NCBI GenBank assembly: GCA_017354895.1
Contig: CP071497.1
Coordinates: forward strand, 310,001-374,000
Source of the DNA: Podospora comata
Taxonomy: Eukaryota > Ascomycota > Sordariomycetes > Sordariales > Podosporaceae
Direction: 5' to 3'
Length of the DNA stretch: 64,000 nucleotides
Each line of letters opens with the position of its first letter. Within the stretch, counting starts at the first letter, position 1. Both the position numbers and the translations under genes were made by a program. Under the pieces are notes generated by a model. The model was not told the DNA's origin, did no database searches, and worked only from the letters and a program-made list of their open reading frames with translations. Below, piece after piece: positions 31,266 through 44,689 of this stretch.

Positions 31266-33774
31266 TATTAAAATAAGTACTATTGAGGCCTATAAGTATA
31301 GGCTTAAATAGCTATCGGCGTAATACACTAAGAGCGAGGAAAACTTTAACTGCAGCATTCGACAGTTACCGTGGCACTGAAGGAAGGAGGATTACAGGGG
31401 CGGCGCCCTATAATATATAGAAGAGAATCACTGTAACATAGGCTTGTGAGGCACTGATAAGTGTGGTGAACCAGTATATTAATTGAACCTTATAGACTAA
31501 AAAATACCACAGTGGATAGGGTGTGAGGCAGAGGTCTTATAGGCCATCGGCCTCTTACTTACTCCCTGAGGGTAACTCCGTTCCCGGGCCTAAACGCGCG
31601 TTTCCCGGGCCCGAACGCCCGCTAAATACGCTATCCAAATATAAGGTTAAGGGCTACATTACAGGCCACGTTGCCGCTACCGTTTAACCACTACAGGGCA
31701 CGTTGCCGCTACCGTTTAACCACTGCAGGGCACTGGCTTTAGCGCTCGGCTTCCCGGGACCTCGGATTACTTCCGGAAGCCGAGCCTCCGCTCCGGTAAC
31801 CGCAGTCCCTAAATACTACTAACGTATATTATAAGCGAGTGACCCATATAAGCGAGTGACCCACCTCCTACCACACCCTGACAAACCATCCTCAATTGCA
31901 CCACATCAACACAAGGAATTAACTATAATTACATCAGAAACAGCTAAATCAGATACTTCTGTAGCCTCCTGGCAAGTGCGCGCATTATAGCCAGGCTTAC
32001 TGCATACACTATAGCACCGAACCTTCGTACGAGCCCCCCCTACATTACTACTATCCGGCTACGTTTCTTACATTCCCTCCCCATCCACGGCCTTCTGATC
32101 CAGTAGATCCTGTACCTCTTGTACAGTAAGTGACCCTCTAAGCCTCACACGTATTTTTTTAGCTCTCCGGTACTTACTTAGTGCCTTATTAGCCTTACGG
32201 AGCGAAGAGACCTTTGCACAAAGGAGAGCTATCTAGTATATTATAGCCGTTATACCTTTAGTAAGCTGGTTTACCGCAGTTAGTATTAAAATTAAGGAGC
32301 TATTTTAATAATTAATAATACGAATCTTAATAAACATTAATTATAAATTAACTTCTTAAAAGTTATATAGTATTTAGGAGACTTAAGGTTATATAATACT
32401 AGGCTATAAGTTTAAAGGTATTAACGTATAAAGCTTTATATTTAACTTAGAAAGTATCTTCTCTAAATCGTACGGTATAAAGCTAATACCCGTAAAGCTA
32501 CCTTATATATTTTTCTCTATTATTAAAGTAAAGAAAGCCTCGCGGAAAGTATAAAGGAACTTGAGTTACTTATATAGTTAATATATATATATATTAAATC
32601 CTCGATTTAGCGACCGTACGCTTATTTTAGTAGCCTAAAGTAAATAATATTGAGTAGTTGGAGGAAATGGGAGGAGTATAGAGGTATATAGAGCGTAATA
32701 ATATTATTTTACTAATAGTAACGCTCGAATTTAGTCGAGTAATAGCTTTCGTAACTATCGAAGATTAGTAATTAATATTTATTTTTTATACGGAACGCTA
32801 TATAATAATTAAAGTACTTAATTTAATCTAGGCTTACCGGATTAATAGTTTAATTATTATTAATAATTATAATACGTTAGGTAAACGGTAAATTATATTT
32901 AGTATATTATTTAGTAAAGTAATATTATACGGTTAAAATAATAAAGGGAGGGATAGTTTAACCGAGGGTATTAACTCTTTAAATTACTATTACCTATTCG
33001 CGGTTATTAAGTTAAACTAATTTTACTTTATTAAAGCCGTCCGAGGTTATAACTATTATACCTATAAAAATAATATTTATTATAAATCTAGTCTCGTCGA
33101 AATTATAAATATTATTATTTATAATACTATATTTAACTTTAATATTCCGTATAAACGTAAACTATTCGGTAATAACCTTTAGATCCTCGTATTTAGCCCT
33201 TTAGTAATTATATTTACGCGTAAAACGCGTATGGAGCTATAGCTAACGTTTAACGAAGTTATATATCTAGAGCTTATTAATAAGGTACGCGTCGCGTACG
33301 CGTAATAGTTAGTTAGTTATATCTTCCACACTACGTAATTTTAGTAGAAAAGCTTACGTATATAGCTTAATAACGTATTAAATAATAGTATCCTCTTTAG
33401 ATTAAGTAAGCTTTTTCGATTTAGGCGTAGTATCGTATCGTGCAGGCCGGCCAGCGCGCCGACGCCCTAGAGTCTTACGATCGACTCCATAGATCTTAGC
33501 TGCGGCTCGTTCGCTTAGATTTTTATCGTTTTGAAGCGCTTGGAGGGCTAAGATTATGTGGGCTTCATTTAAATTAGAAGGTATCTTGGATGGTTAAGGA
33601 AATTGTTATTGAGTGCGAAGGTGTCATGTCACGAAGGAAGTGGGTCACTCGCTTATATGGGTTACTCGCTTATAATATACATTAATTTAAGCCATCGTTT
33701 TTACTTCTGAGGCCCTGTAATATATAGGGCTTAGATACACTATAAAATCCATAAATAAAAGCTGTATTTTAATA
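31266..33774 (-). repeat. Copia LTR (3' LTR of a minus-strand element), split by a pogo element
   Basis: It aligns with the solo LTR 22572..23217 at both ends. The middle is interrupted at 31822..33682 by a pogo/Fot1 element. The bases after it, CCCCCTCTAC, form a polypurine tract on the minus strand, which proves the adjoining minus-strand Copia body belongs to it. It is more strongly RIPped than the solo copy. Confidence 0.85.
31822..33682 (-). mobile_element. pogo/Fot1 DNA transposon, whole in outline but RIPped (1861 bp)
   Basis: TIRs of about 42 bp begin ACGTATATTATAAGCGAGTG and hold the motif TATAAGCGAGTGACCC twice in tandem. TA lies on each side as target duplication (31820..31821 and 33683..33684). 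The minus-strand transposase can be traced from an N-terminal HTH (AAAKIYGVDRKTLGRR, near 33480) to a C-terminal zinc knuckle near 31990, with a RIP-ruined DDE core full of stops between. It is a non-autonomous corpse. The N-terminal part kept normal GC because it contains few RIP-preferred CpA sites. Confidence 0.85.
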
Positions 33775-36700
33775 CCCCCTCTACAGTTACAGTATATAAG
33801 TATTAATTAAAAGGGCTTAGAGAGGTTTAATAGCTAAACGAACCTACTAAACAGTACTACGGGTAGAGCTTTAGTAAGGCCGTTAGCAAACATCTATTCT
33901 ATAGAGAGGTAGGTTATAGTAATAACTTTATTAGAAATAGCCTCTTTAACCCCGAAGTAGTGGATAAGGGTGTGTTTGGTTCGGCGATAGTGCTTATCGC
34001 TATATGCCGTAGCTATAGCGCCTTCGTTATTATACAAAAGGGGGGTAGGCCCTAAAATAGGCTTAGCTATTTCTTAGAAGAGGCCCCTAAACCATATTAC
34101 TTCTTTAAGGCCTTCTATAACCCTAATATATTCGGCTTCTAAAGTACTAAAGGCTATAATTAAAGCCTTTTTTAATTTCTAGCTTATAGGCCTTCCGGCC
34201 AGTAGAAAAACCTAGCCGTAAATAGATTTAGCTATAGCTTTATAACTAGCCTAATTACTATTAGAGGCTCCAATAGGCGTTAAATTATTATTCGAGCCGT
34301 AATTAACTACTAAGTGAAAGTACGAGTATAGGTAGGAAAGAAGGGATTTAGAGGCCTTAAGGTAGGTTTTAGTGGGGTCCTTTAGGTATAATAAAAGCTA
34401 CTAAATAGCAAAGGTTATTTTAAACTTTATTTATATTATAGCGTATATAGCCGTACTAATTAGCTACTAAAATAAGTAAGTATCGCTGGAATTACAGGAG
34501 GTTCTAGGCCTATTACCTTTGCCGGTAATGCCTGGGTTTAGTGGAAGGGTTGTGGTTTTAATAGAAATATCGAAGTGCTTAATGGCCTCTGTAATATAGG
34601 CCGTTTAGTAGATCTAGAAGCACCGTTAGGCCTTATTACGTTCGATTTAAATACCCAGGAAATAGTAGGCAGGGCCAAGGTCTTCGATATCATAGTACTC
34701 TCCCATAGCCTTTTTGAGGGCCTGGAGCCGGGAGGGGTTAGGGCCTATAAGTAAGTAATTATTAACGTAGTTAATAATAAAAATCCTATATTTTAAATAA
34801 AAATAGGTAACGGTATCGGAAATAAGAGCTTTAAAGCTAAGGGCTTTAGTTATCGCTAGGACCTTTTATTACTAGAGATAGGAGGCCTACTTTAGGCTAT
34901 ATAGTAACTTCTTTAGAAAAATAACCTACTCTTTAGTAAGGTCCTAACCGGCTACCTTTAGTAGTATTACAGTAGCTAGGGTATTATAAGCAAACTCGGT
35001 TAGGCCTTATAAAATTTCGATATATATATCGAAATCGGTTTTTAAGTTAAGGAAGGCGCTTATAAAGTTAATTTAATAAATATCCTAATCGAATATAGTA
35101 GCTATAGCTAATATAATCCTCTAAGTAAATGGTTTTATAGTAGAGGCGTAAGTCCTTTTAAAATCGATTCTAAAGGCTTATTAAAATCCTCGTTTAATTA
35201 GTCGGGCCTTATACTTTACCGTAATACCCTATAGATTCTTTTTATTTTTAAAAACCTAGCGGCTAGTAATAGGCTTCTTTTTAGCTTATAAGCGCTTAAC
35301 GAAATAGAAGGTCTTAGTCGTAAGAAGTTAATAAATTTCGTTAAAGACGGCCTAAAACTATTATTCTTTATAAGTATACTTTAGGGCTTATTTAAAGGAA
35401 TTAGGCTCTAAGGTACCTATAGAAAAGCACTCTTTACAGTAGGATATTAAGTAAGACACTAGCTCGCTACAATCTATATTATCTATAGGCTTAAATTCCT
35501 AGCGTTACGCTTTAGTGGCTTAAGGTAGTGGAACTTCAATAGTATTAGGAGGGCCTGTAGGTGCCGGTAGTGCTAGTTAAGGTACTAGTAATACTGGTTA
35601 AGGTGCTGGTAGTGCTAAAGGAATAGGGGTTTTAGGGATATAGTTAACTATACCTCCCTCTATTTTATTAAATCGGTTTAGAATTTCTAGAGGCTCTATA
35701 GCGCTTATAGGGCCTATAACCTAGGCTAGTGGGTCCTCGTAAAACTTTATAAAACTAGTTTTAATAACTTTATTAAGGTTTAAGTAAACTAAATAAGTTT
35801 AGTAATTTAGGACGGCTATTAGCCTTCCTTTAGTTCTACGGGGAGCGAGTTTTAGGCCTATTACCTGGTCTTTAAAAGGGATATATACCGTAACCTTAAA
35901 GCTAATAGCCTTATAGATAGTAAAGTTTAGTTAGTATAAGACTTAAAAAGGTAATAACTTATCGTTAAAGGCCTAAAAAGGCGTAAGGTCCTTAAAAGTC
36001 TAAGCAATTCGGTTAATAATATTAATAATAGGGGCAACTATATAGCCCCATAGGGTAATTGGAAGCCTTAAAGTAAAAATTATAACCCTAAAGCGGTCCA
36101 AAATAACCAGAATCGAGCATTCTGCTAAACTATTTTAGTTAAGGATTTTGGGGCTTAATAAACTAAAGCCGATACCTTTTTTAGTAAGGTAGGTGCCTAA
36201 AGGAAGGATTTCTTTACCTCTATCGTAGTAGAAGTGCCCTAAGTACCGGTAATAGGTATTATTAAAGCCTTTAAATAGTAATCGAAGCGCTAGAATAGCG
36301 TTATTTTTAATAGTGAGAGGCTTAAAGAAACGGAAATGTATTTTTCGATCTACTATAACTAGGCTATAAGGCATCTTCAATAGTGGTATAGGCTTAATAG
36401 TAACGATATCCCCCTTTAACCGGTTTAGGGCAAAAGGAAGGTCCTGAATAGGCGTTATAGAAGGCCTTCGGAGGATTTTTATAATATTATAGCTCTTGTA
36501 AATTAAGTTTCTAGGCTTTAGCTTTTAAAGATTAGGTATACCTACGGTAAGGAGAGCGGTTTTCTTTAGAAGGTTAAGGCCTATATGGCTAAGCCGAATA
36601 TGCTAAAGTATCGCCGAACGAAGTAGTGCCGAGGAAGGCTTCCGGAGATCGATATAGCTAGTAATATCCCTAAACCCCTCTATAATTCTAGGGGTTTCGG

Positions 36701-37481
36701 AGACCCCCTCTATAATTGTAGGGGTTTCGGAGACCCCCTCTATAATTCCAGGGGTTTCGGAGGCCCCCTTTAGGGTTTAAGTATTAAAGGCGTACTAATG
36801 GAATTATTTAGGCCTAAAGTAGCCTTTTAGGTTAAGGAAGAACCTTACTTTTTTAAAATTTAGGAGGGTAATAAGGTTCCGGCTAATATTAATAAGCTTT
36901 TAACTATATGAAGTATTACCGGCTTTATATAGGCGATCCCTATGAACGATATTTAGTGGAAACGACGGAATATAGAGGGTATTAATAAGATTAATTATTA
37001 AAAATTAAGGCTTTTTGTTATAGGATTTAGTATAAAATTATATTTTTATACTTCTCTTATTAGTAATTTTAGTAGGATTATTTCCTGTAGTTAATAGTTT
37101 AACTTTTATATTTATTAGGTTAGTAAAAAGGCTTTTATCGTTATAAATATAAATAGTAAACCTAGTATTAAAAAGCTAGGCTTCTTTTAGGCCGCTATTA
37201 GCGTAGTTAGATAGGTTAATAGGTGTTAAAGTAGCCGGAGACTCGGTGAAGCTATAGCGCTTATAGGGAAAGGATAAAGCCGTGGGAGCTTCTTAGGGCT
37301 TATAGGGAGAGGTAGAGGCTAGGGGAGCCGCCTAGGGCTCACAGAAAGAGGTAGAGGCTATGGGAGCCGCCTAAGGATCAGTAGGTTCCGAGGGAGTACC
37401 GCTATAAAAGCCGGTTCTAACGTTAAAACCCACTATAAAAGATATTTCCTTAGGCCTATTAAGAGTTTCAGAGGCCTTAGA
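33775..37481 (-). mobile_element. Ty1/Copia body, minus strand, RIP fossil
   Basis: It is read leftwards into the 3' LTR at 31266..33774: RNase H and reverse transcriptase (about 33800-35700), then integrase (about 35700-36500, with HFRFFKPLTIKNNA at 36300 as in Copia integrase cores) and the protease/gag side (to about 37400). The 5' LTR is absent, and a Gypsy LTR abuts at 37482. Broken, many breaks, moderately RIPped. Confidence 0.8.
36673..36762. repeat. Three tandem copies of a 30-bp unit
   Basis: The unit CCCCTCTATAATT-N-N-AGGGGTTTCGGAG is repeated three times with one or two differences each, inside the gag/protease side of the Copia fossil. The length is a multiple of three. Confidence 0.85.
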
Positions 37482-40239
37482 TGTGACGAACCCCTATCCA
37501 GAACCTCTGAAAGGGATACTGGTTGAAGGCACTTCTGAATAATCCTAGTTCGGTACAGCTAAACAGTATACAATAATGGCTTGTCTCGATTACAACGGTC
37601 TAGATACCAACGATTGTAACTTGTATTGCATACTGCGGAACTGTCTATCTATACCAGCTAGTTCCTCCGTATATATAGTCCTTGTGCTAAGCCGTGATCA
37701 GTCTCCCCAGGCCACTAATCACCTCTGCTCAGTCTGCTCAGTCTGCTCAGTGCCTTGATCACACTGATCACCTTTACTTAGTCTGCTTAGTGCCCTAATT
37801 ACACTAATTACTCTGCCTTTACTGTAATTAGTTCCCCTATACGTTCTCCCGATTAGCCCTTTATTCCTATAGCCCTATAACCGGTCCTACACTAGGGTTA
37901 TAATACGATACTCCCCTTCTTAGGCGAATGCCCCGATAGCCTAGTTTATTTATTACTACTATCGATAACTCTAAATAAATTCTCCTCCCTTATTACCGTC
38001 CTTCCGTAATATTTAACTACGTTATAAAATCTATACCGAAAAGTCCCTCGAGTACCCTTCGCCGATAGAATCTTATAGCCGCTACTTTTATTTTCGGTAA
38101 CGAAATACTTCCCTATTCTTCCTACGAAGCCCTTAATATCCCCGATTACCGTATTTCCGAGCGCTCTTTTAAATATAACTACTATATATATTCCGGTCGC
38201 TTTAATTATAATATTCTGGGCCTTACTCCCGCGTTAATAACCTCCTTACGTCGCTAAAAAAAAAAGCTAAACGTCGACGAGTAAAAGGTTTATATAATTA
38301 TACTATAGGCTATTTCGAAACTCTCGCAAGTAAATATTTAGCGCTATACTTTAATTACTAAATTCCGTTATCTAGCCGCTCGCGAGGAGCGGGTAATTAA
38401 AGATTTAAAGCGGGAAGAAACGTAAGTTTCTTTTACCGTTAATCCTCCCTTAGCTTTTTCCCTTAACTAGGCTTCCGATATACTAAACTAGCCTAGCTAG
38501 TCTTTGCCGGACGACCTATCTCTTAATCCTAGTATAGCCGGTCCTTCTTTCCTCGCCGCTTAAAATACCGCTAGTAGTACGCCTTTCCCTTCCTAAAGTA
38601 ATTAAAACGCGTAATAATCTTTATATTTAGGTCCCTTTATATTTTTTAACTTTATAGTATAGTATATAGTATATCGATTATTATATTAGAGGCGTAAATT
38701 CGATTTTTATTAAAGTTTTTTTAACTTTATATTATAGCTATTTAATTATAGCTTAAGGTTAAATCTTTTTATTTATTTAAGTTTTAACCGGTTTAAATAT
38801 CGCTAATAAAATTCCTTTTATATATTTAAATAGTTAAGGTATACCTATAATTCTTATAAATTATTTATAACCAAATATTTTAATTAATTAATTAAATACT
38901 TTAATTTACGTTTATTAAACCGTAAATTTAATATTTTTTTTATATTATACTTTTCTTCTTCGTCTTTCGCTATTATTTATATATTAATTTTATTTACCGG
39001 TAGTATAGATTTTAAAAGTAAAATATAAAAGGTATATAACCGTAAACGTATTATACTAAATAGCTTTAATTCGAATACTATTTCCGATATTTTCCTTTTA
39101 ACCTTAAACGAGCCTACTCTCCTATAATTTAGTTTTTTACTAAATTTTTTAATATATAAATTACGTATAGAAAAAAATAGTATATTCCTTTTTTTAAAGT
39201 AAGGTCCTTTAAGCCTTTTAATATTATAATATTTCCGTATTTTTTTCTTTATAAACTTTAATTTTTACTTAAATTTATTATAAAATATATATATTTTATT
39301 TACTTTAACCTTAACCCTAAATACCTTAACTGTAGGTTTTTACCGTAAATTTATTTCGTAACCGAAATTCGTAAAGAAAAGTATAATTTTTATAATTTCC
39401 GTTAGTAATATATTATATATTAATTATATCGTAGGTAATAGTTTAACCTAATCGTTTTACTCGAAATTAATATAATTCCGTAAATATTATTTTACGATTT
39501 AATTAAACCGTTCCGTTTAACCGTTTATTTAAAAATAGTAAATTAATAATATTTTATTTATTATTCTTAACTTTATTATTAATACTTTTTAAAACTTCGA
39601 TATAAATTTAATATTATAGTTTATAATAAATTCCTTCGGCTATATATATATTATTATAATATATTACAATATTATATTTATTAATTACTTTACCGACTAA
39701 GTTTCTTTATAAAGTAAGAAATATATTTATTTAATAAGCCTATCGATTACTATTAATATATTATTATATTTAATACCGGTTACCGTATCCTTAAACTTTA
39801 GTAATTTAATAATAAAGTTTATTATAATTAAATTCTATAATCGTTCTACTATTAATAATAACTTTAAAATCCGTAAAGCTTATACTTTACAATCCTTATT
39901 CTCTCGTATATATAATATAATTAAATAGCTTCTTTAATATTATCCTTAATCTTTAATTAATTAAAGTATTATTTAATCTTTTCTATAGTCTTAATAATAC
40001 TTATATATTTTCCGAACCTTAATATATAAATCTTTATTATTAATATTATTTTATTATTTAATATTATATACGCTCGATTTTTATATTATAATTTTCCTTA
40101 ATTATTTTTCTAAATACCCTATAACTCTAGCTTTTCTTATTAATATTACTCTATAATATCGTTGCTTAATTTCCTTTAGTATTTATTAAAAGTAACCTTT
40201 TCGTAATATATTATATAATACTCTATTTATAATTATAGT
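37482..40239 (-). mobile_element. Ty3/Gypsy 3' end, minus strand, RIP fossil
   Basis: 3' LTR 37482..37905 (type C U3, with TCTGCTCAG repeated in tandem), then a polypurine tract on the minus strand (CTCCCCTTCTTAGG). Next comes a region homologous to the antisense ORF at 14623 (about 37985-38600), then the chromodomain, integrase and RNase H side of pol (about 38640-40239). The rest is missing and an LTR of family D abuts at 40240. Broken, with many breaks. Confidence 0.8.
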
Positions 40240-40855
40240 TATTAACATGTGGGTACTACTAAGTGCCCTATTTACTGCCCTACAGATTGGTATTACAGTG
40301 GGCAGTACTGCTATAAGCAGTAACGGAATTTCCCGGCTTGGCTCCCTCTAGAATGTTCTTTACAAGGGACCCTTGCCTAGGCTTACAGGGCCACTGTGGC
40401 CTGAGGCTTAGTCAACGAATGCTAGAACCTTCCAAAGTGGCTACGAGCTTACGCAATAAGCTGCTATAATGGTGTGATCTACAGGGCACCCCCTGCCACT
40501 GAAGGATCGATGGATTTCCATGAGGTTCTACCAGACCCACTAAGGCCCACTAACCACCCTAAGTGGTATAGGGCCTTCAGGGCCTACAGGACCCACAGTA
40601 GGCCTACGAAGGCCTATATATAGACCTCTCTCCCTCTCCTGTAGAATAGTTTTCCTTTCTCTCCTCAAGGGCATTAAAGGATAATAAGAGTAATAAAGGC
40701 AATTCCTATTCCTTATACTCCACTGTATTACAGTGCCTTTCCCTTCCTTCGGCACTGCCGTCGTATCCTCCCGCTTCCGCTTGCGCACTGCTGTATCCTA
40801 CAGCAACCCTGTATAGGTACTATATTATAGGCCTATCAGGGCATACCAGCTAACA
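40240..40855 (+). repeat. LTR of family D, second copy (616 bp)
   Basis: It is nearly identical to 19811..20423 over its whole length (ends TATTAACATG and CAGCTAACA). No matching target duplication is visible (ATAGT against CCCTA), so it may be one end of a rearranged or truncated element. No internal region is attached. Confidence 0.8.
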
Positions 40856-42600
40856 CCCTAATATAGGATTAGAACGGACTTAGTTAGGAAAGTAATTAAT
40901 AAAGAACGGATTATTGGGTCTTAGTAATAATCTTGAGGTCGTTAATAATCTATTTCCTGGATCGTTGGATTATTTTCCTAGTTTCTTCCTGTCGTTTAGA
41001 AATGGAATAGTAAGAAAAATTACTCGCACGGCTATTCGCTTTATAACTAATATTTATATTAGCCCAGTTATAGTAAGAAAAGATAGGAGTATATATTTCG
41101 ATACTATAAGAAGTATTGTAAGGTAGAATTTAGCTTCGCTCGATTTTTATAATACTTAGTAAACTAGCGAGATAGAGTAGGAGGCCCATTATTAAAGTTA
41201 TATCGACAATAAGAGGTATATCCACGACTGTATTCTAAATTACATTTAAGCCTAGCATGATTTAAGGCTGGTACTCTTAGTACTCTCTAGTAGAAATTAC
41301 TAGAAAAGTGACCTGGAAAGGACTGATAAAGAGAAAAGGATTAGTAAAGTAGAAAGACGAGAAGGATTCACGATTGCCCCGCTTTTTACTCTTCCGAGCC
41401 CTTGCAACCGGGCTAACGCGCAGAGAGCCGAGTATCTACTCCTTCGATTATAGGAGTGAATTAAGCATAATGATCTTTCTAGTGCCTGGGGCTTCCTACA
41501 ATAATGGACTCCCTGTTATGCAGCGTAGCCCTCGGCTCTCGGGAGCATTCTGAGCTCCGTATTAACCTTATAAAGGGAAAGATTCTAAGATTTTAAAGTA
41601 AATTTAACGATTTACGCTAGTACCTAGAGCCTTTTGTGGTTTGTAATTTTTATTATGGATTTACTTTATCGCTATATACTTTAAATTTAATTTTTAAGGG
41701 AAGGTATATATAAACTTAGAATCGATAATAATAAATACCGAATAATAGTAGCGGATACTTTAGTTATTAAAGGTAAAATATTATTTAGTACGTAAACTCT
41801 CGATCGACTTTTATAACGATGATTTTAATATCGCGAAGGACCTTTTTATTGGGCTTTTATAAAAGTATATAGTACTAGAACTATATAGTTAAGCTAGAAA
41901 GCGAAACTATTTAGTATTTATAAAGGATTTACCGTAGCTTATTATATATAACTATATTAATTAAACGGTTTTTAAATCTAACCTTAATAAGCCCTAGAAA
42001 ACTAATAGCCGTATATAATATCTTTATTCCTTAGTAGTATTAATCCGCTATACTTATTTCTATTATTATTTAAGTAACTTCCTTGTGCCTCCCTAATCGA
42101 GTAACTTAAAGACCGTTTCTATAGGTACCGTTTTATATAAAGGGATACTCGTCGTTAGTATTAATTTAAGGGCTCTACTATACTACCGGCGTTAAAGACT
42201 TTACTAGGAGCCTTTATTATATATGAGTTTGGGGGATCGGGCGTAAATAAAGAGCTTTCGGTTAGTTTATAGCGGAAGAGAGAGCCTAATACCTTTGAGT
42301 TTTTATTATAGTGGACGCGGAGAGGAAAAAGCTTATAATTATTTAAGTTTTTTTAAGGAAATAAATATTATATAGGAGGCCCTAAGCTAATAGGGAAGAG
42401 GGCCGAGCTGTCCTTAAGACTTAAGGAGCGAGGAGAGGTTATAAACGGTTAGTATTAGAAAGGAGAGCCTAAAGCTGTATAATCTTGGTTATTACGGTGT
42501 AGTTTCTAAGGTATATAATCAATAGAAATGTAGTCCTATAGTCTTAAACTTACATTTATAATACTTCCGAGATTTTCTCGCTGACTTATTGTATCGTATT
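40856..42600. other. AT-rich RIPped DNA, unidentified
   Basis: TA-rich sequence with some GC-normal patches (for example near 41370-41500). No gene, LTR or TIR is recognised. It is probably degraded repeat. Confidence 0.4.
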
Positions 42601-44139
42601 TGCTTTTGAGCGCTCTATAAGTGTGAATGGACTTTGGTAGGTGTAATCTTAGTATCTTGAGCGGTTTACCTGCGGTGTGCAGATGCATTATATATTATGG
42701 AGCTGCAGGTTAAGGAGCTATATGTGGGTAACCAATACTATAAGCCCCAAGCAATAGGTCTAAATACAAAATGGGCTAAGGAATAACATATTGCCTTTGC
42801 ATCTCTGTCAAGGGTCACTTATGCTCGGCTAGCGCAACTTGGATCCAGCCATCTGTTTCGCCGCGTGAACAGATTGAGTGGGAGAGGACAGGTCCAGGTA
42901 CCCCGTCCGAGACAAGTTGGTGACGACTCACAGGTGTTTCCTATTCTAAATTAAGAACTAGGCGTCTACAGCTTTACCTATTTCCCAATATTAGGCAGCT
43001 CGAACCTCAAGGTACCTTCGGCCACAATGCGTGGCATAATGAGTCCTTTAAGCATATCACGAGCTTGCGAATCAAACCATTCCTTGTCCAAGACGCCCAA
43101 GGTAGGAGAAATGCACTTCATGAGTCGGCACAACATGCTGTCCCTCAGCCACGTGTACTTGACAACAGGTCATGGATTCAAATATACGCCTGCGTTGAGT
43201 TATACCGACCCAGTCTCAAGGTTACAGCCCAGGCATTAGACTCGCACTGTTCTTGGTGGAATGCTTGGCTGGATACGGAGGCTTGATGTGTTGGATGGTG
43301 TGGTTCTCTGCATAAACTTAAGACACTAGGTGTTGAATAGATGACGAGTAATTAAGGAGATAATTAAGAGCAATGATCGTACAGCGTTTAAGAATTCTTT
43401 TCTCAATTCCGTGATTGCATCTACCAGAAGTCACCACTTGCCTGTTACTGCCAAGCACATCAAGCTTCGAAGTACATGATCTCTAGACACCTTAAGCGCC
43501 TCCCGCTCAACAGGATCGATTCCGCTAAAACAACCCATGCTATCGTCCCAAGAAATAACCAAGCTTGTACCAAAGCGTCTAAATTGCGGAGGAGCGACGT
43601 GAAAGCACACGCCAATGGCACTTACCGGCCAAAAGCCAGAAACGGGAGACTGTTACACAACTTCTAACGCATAGCGGTCCCCAAGAGTGAGCTGAACGCT
43701 GAGCTGGAACAATTGTCATTATGTTGACCGCTCGGCGTTGGGTATCCAGCAGGGAACTCAACTATCGGCTGTCTGCAGGGCTATAAGTGGCATTGGCTGG
43801 ATACTGGTAGCCTTGTCTGGTAGGTGTAAGCCGCTGGTAGCCTCGCGGGAATGGCTGGTAGGTCTGGCGCGGTCGGAACCGGCTGGCGGGACTCACTGGA
43901 ATCCGCTGGTGCCTCTGAAACCGGCCCAGAGCAAGGGAACTGCTCTGGTAGCGATGAGGTAATGAGAGGTCGTACTACAGGACGATTCGGGTGCTGGGCA
44001 CCAAGTTGTCAGACAAGCTGTGGGTGTTGTTGGTTGATTCCATGAAAGTATCTGTGGGGCTATGGTACATGTAAGATATCTGAGTGTCTGTCTGTTCCGT
44101 CACGTGCCAAGCCAACCCTAACCCTGCCAATACCTAACA
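42601..44139. other. Transition DNA without recognisable gene
   Basis: GC returns to normal. Short open frames (43027..43286, 43476..43667 and 43738..44045) lack known domains. A stretch at 43785..43930 repeats the words GGCTGG and CTGGTAG many times. Nothing functional can be supported. Confidence 0.4.
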
Positions 44140-44387
44140 TGGAGGAACTGGCTGGCGTAGATAGACAGTTCCGCAGTATGCAATAAAAGTCACAATCGTT
44201 GGTATCTTAGTTATTGTGATTAAGACAAGCCATTTGTTGTACACTGTTTAGCTGTACCGAACCAGGATTTTTCAGAAGTACCTTCAACTAGTTATCCCTT
44301 TCAGAGTTCTGGATAGGGGTTCGTCACATCGCCCAGTCCAGCCCTGATTGGTTCCTTACGTCTCCACTATCTTCCAAAACCGTGACA
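44140..44387. repeat. Composite of two Gypsy LTR pieces in opposite orientation
   Basis: 44140..44328 is the shared half of a Gypsy LTR, from GGAGGAACTGGC to GGTTCGTCACA. It is followed without a gap by 44329..44387, the other end of an LTR in inverse orientation (CCAGCCCTGATTGGTTCC to AACCGTGACA, as at 50140..50184). This marks a rearrangement breakpoint. Confidence 0.75.
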
Positions 44388-44689
44388 CCGTGCCAATTCT
44401 ATACTGCTGTTCCGCTACAAAGAGAGTGGATAGGCACCCCACACTTTTGCATGTAACACCCTGTGGCGTGCTGCCATCTGCAGCTAGCCTTCTCGGCGGT
44501 CTGGAAGGGCATGACGTCACCCCTGCCTGGACCACCTCGGTTTTCTGCTACCACCAAATGTTTCCCCGACAACAAGGCAAAAGGCGCAGGCATCCTCGCC
44601 ACCACGAATAACGAACAGCCTTTCCATCACCACTTTTTCCTCGACTTTCTTGATAAACACCGACAACGCTTACCTATCGGTCAGACCTG

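Noticed and set aside
36660-36775. CRISPR-like array
   Set aside because: The three 30-base units are directly adjacent with no spacers, in a fungal Copia fossil.
19600-42600. AT-rich block as a centromere core
   Set aside because: Size and AT content would allow a centromere flank, but everything traceable is RIPped transposon and nothing points to CENP-A chromatin. Only ChIP or Hi-C could tell.
43027-44045. Cluster of small frames as genes
   Set aside because: Overlapping frames with repetitive GGCTGG content and no recognisable protein.
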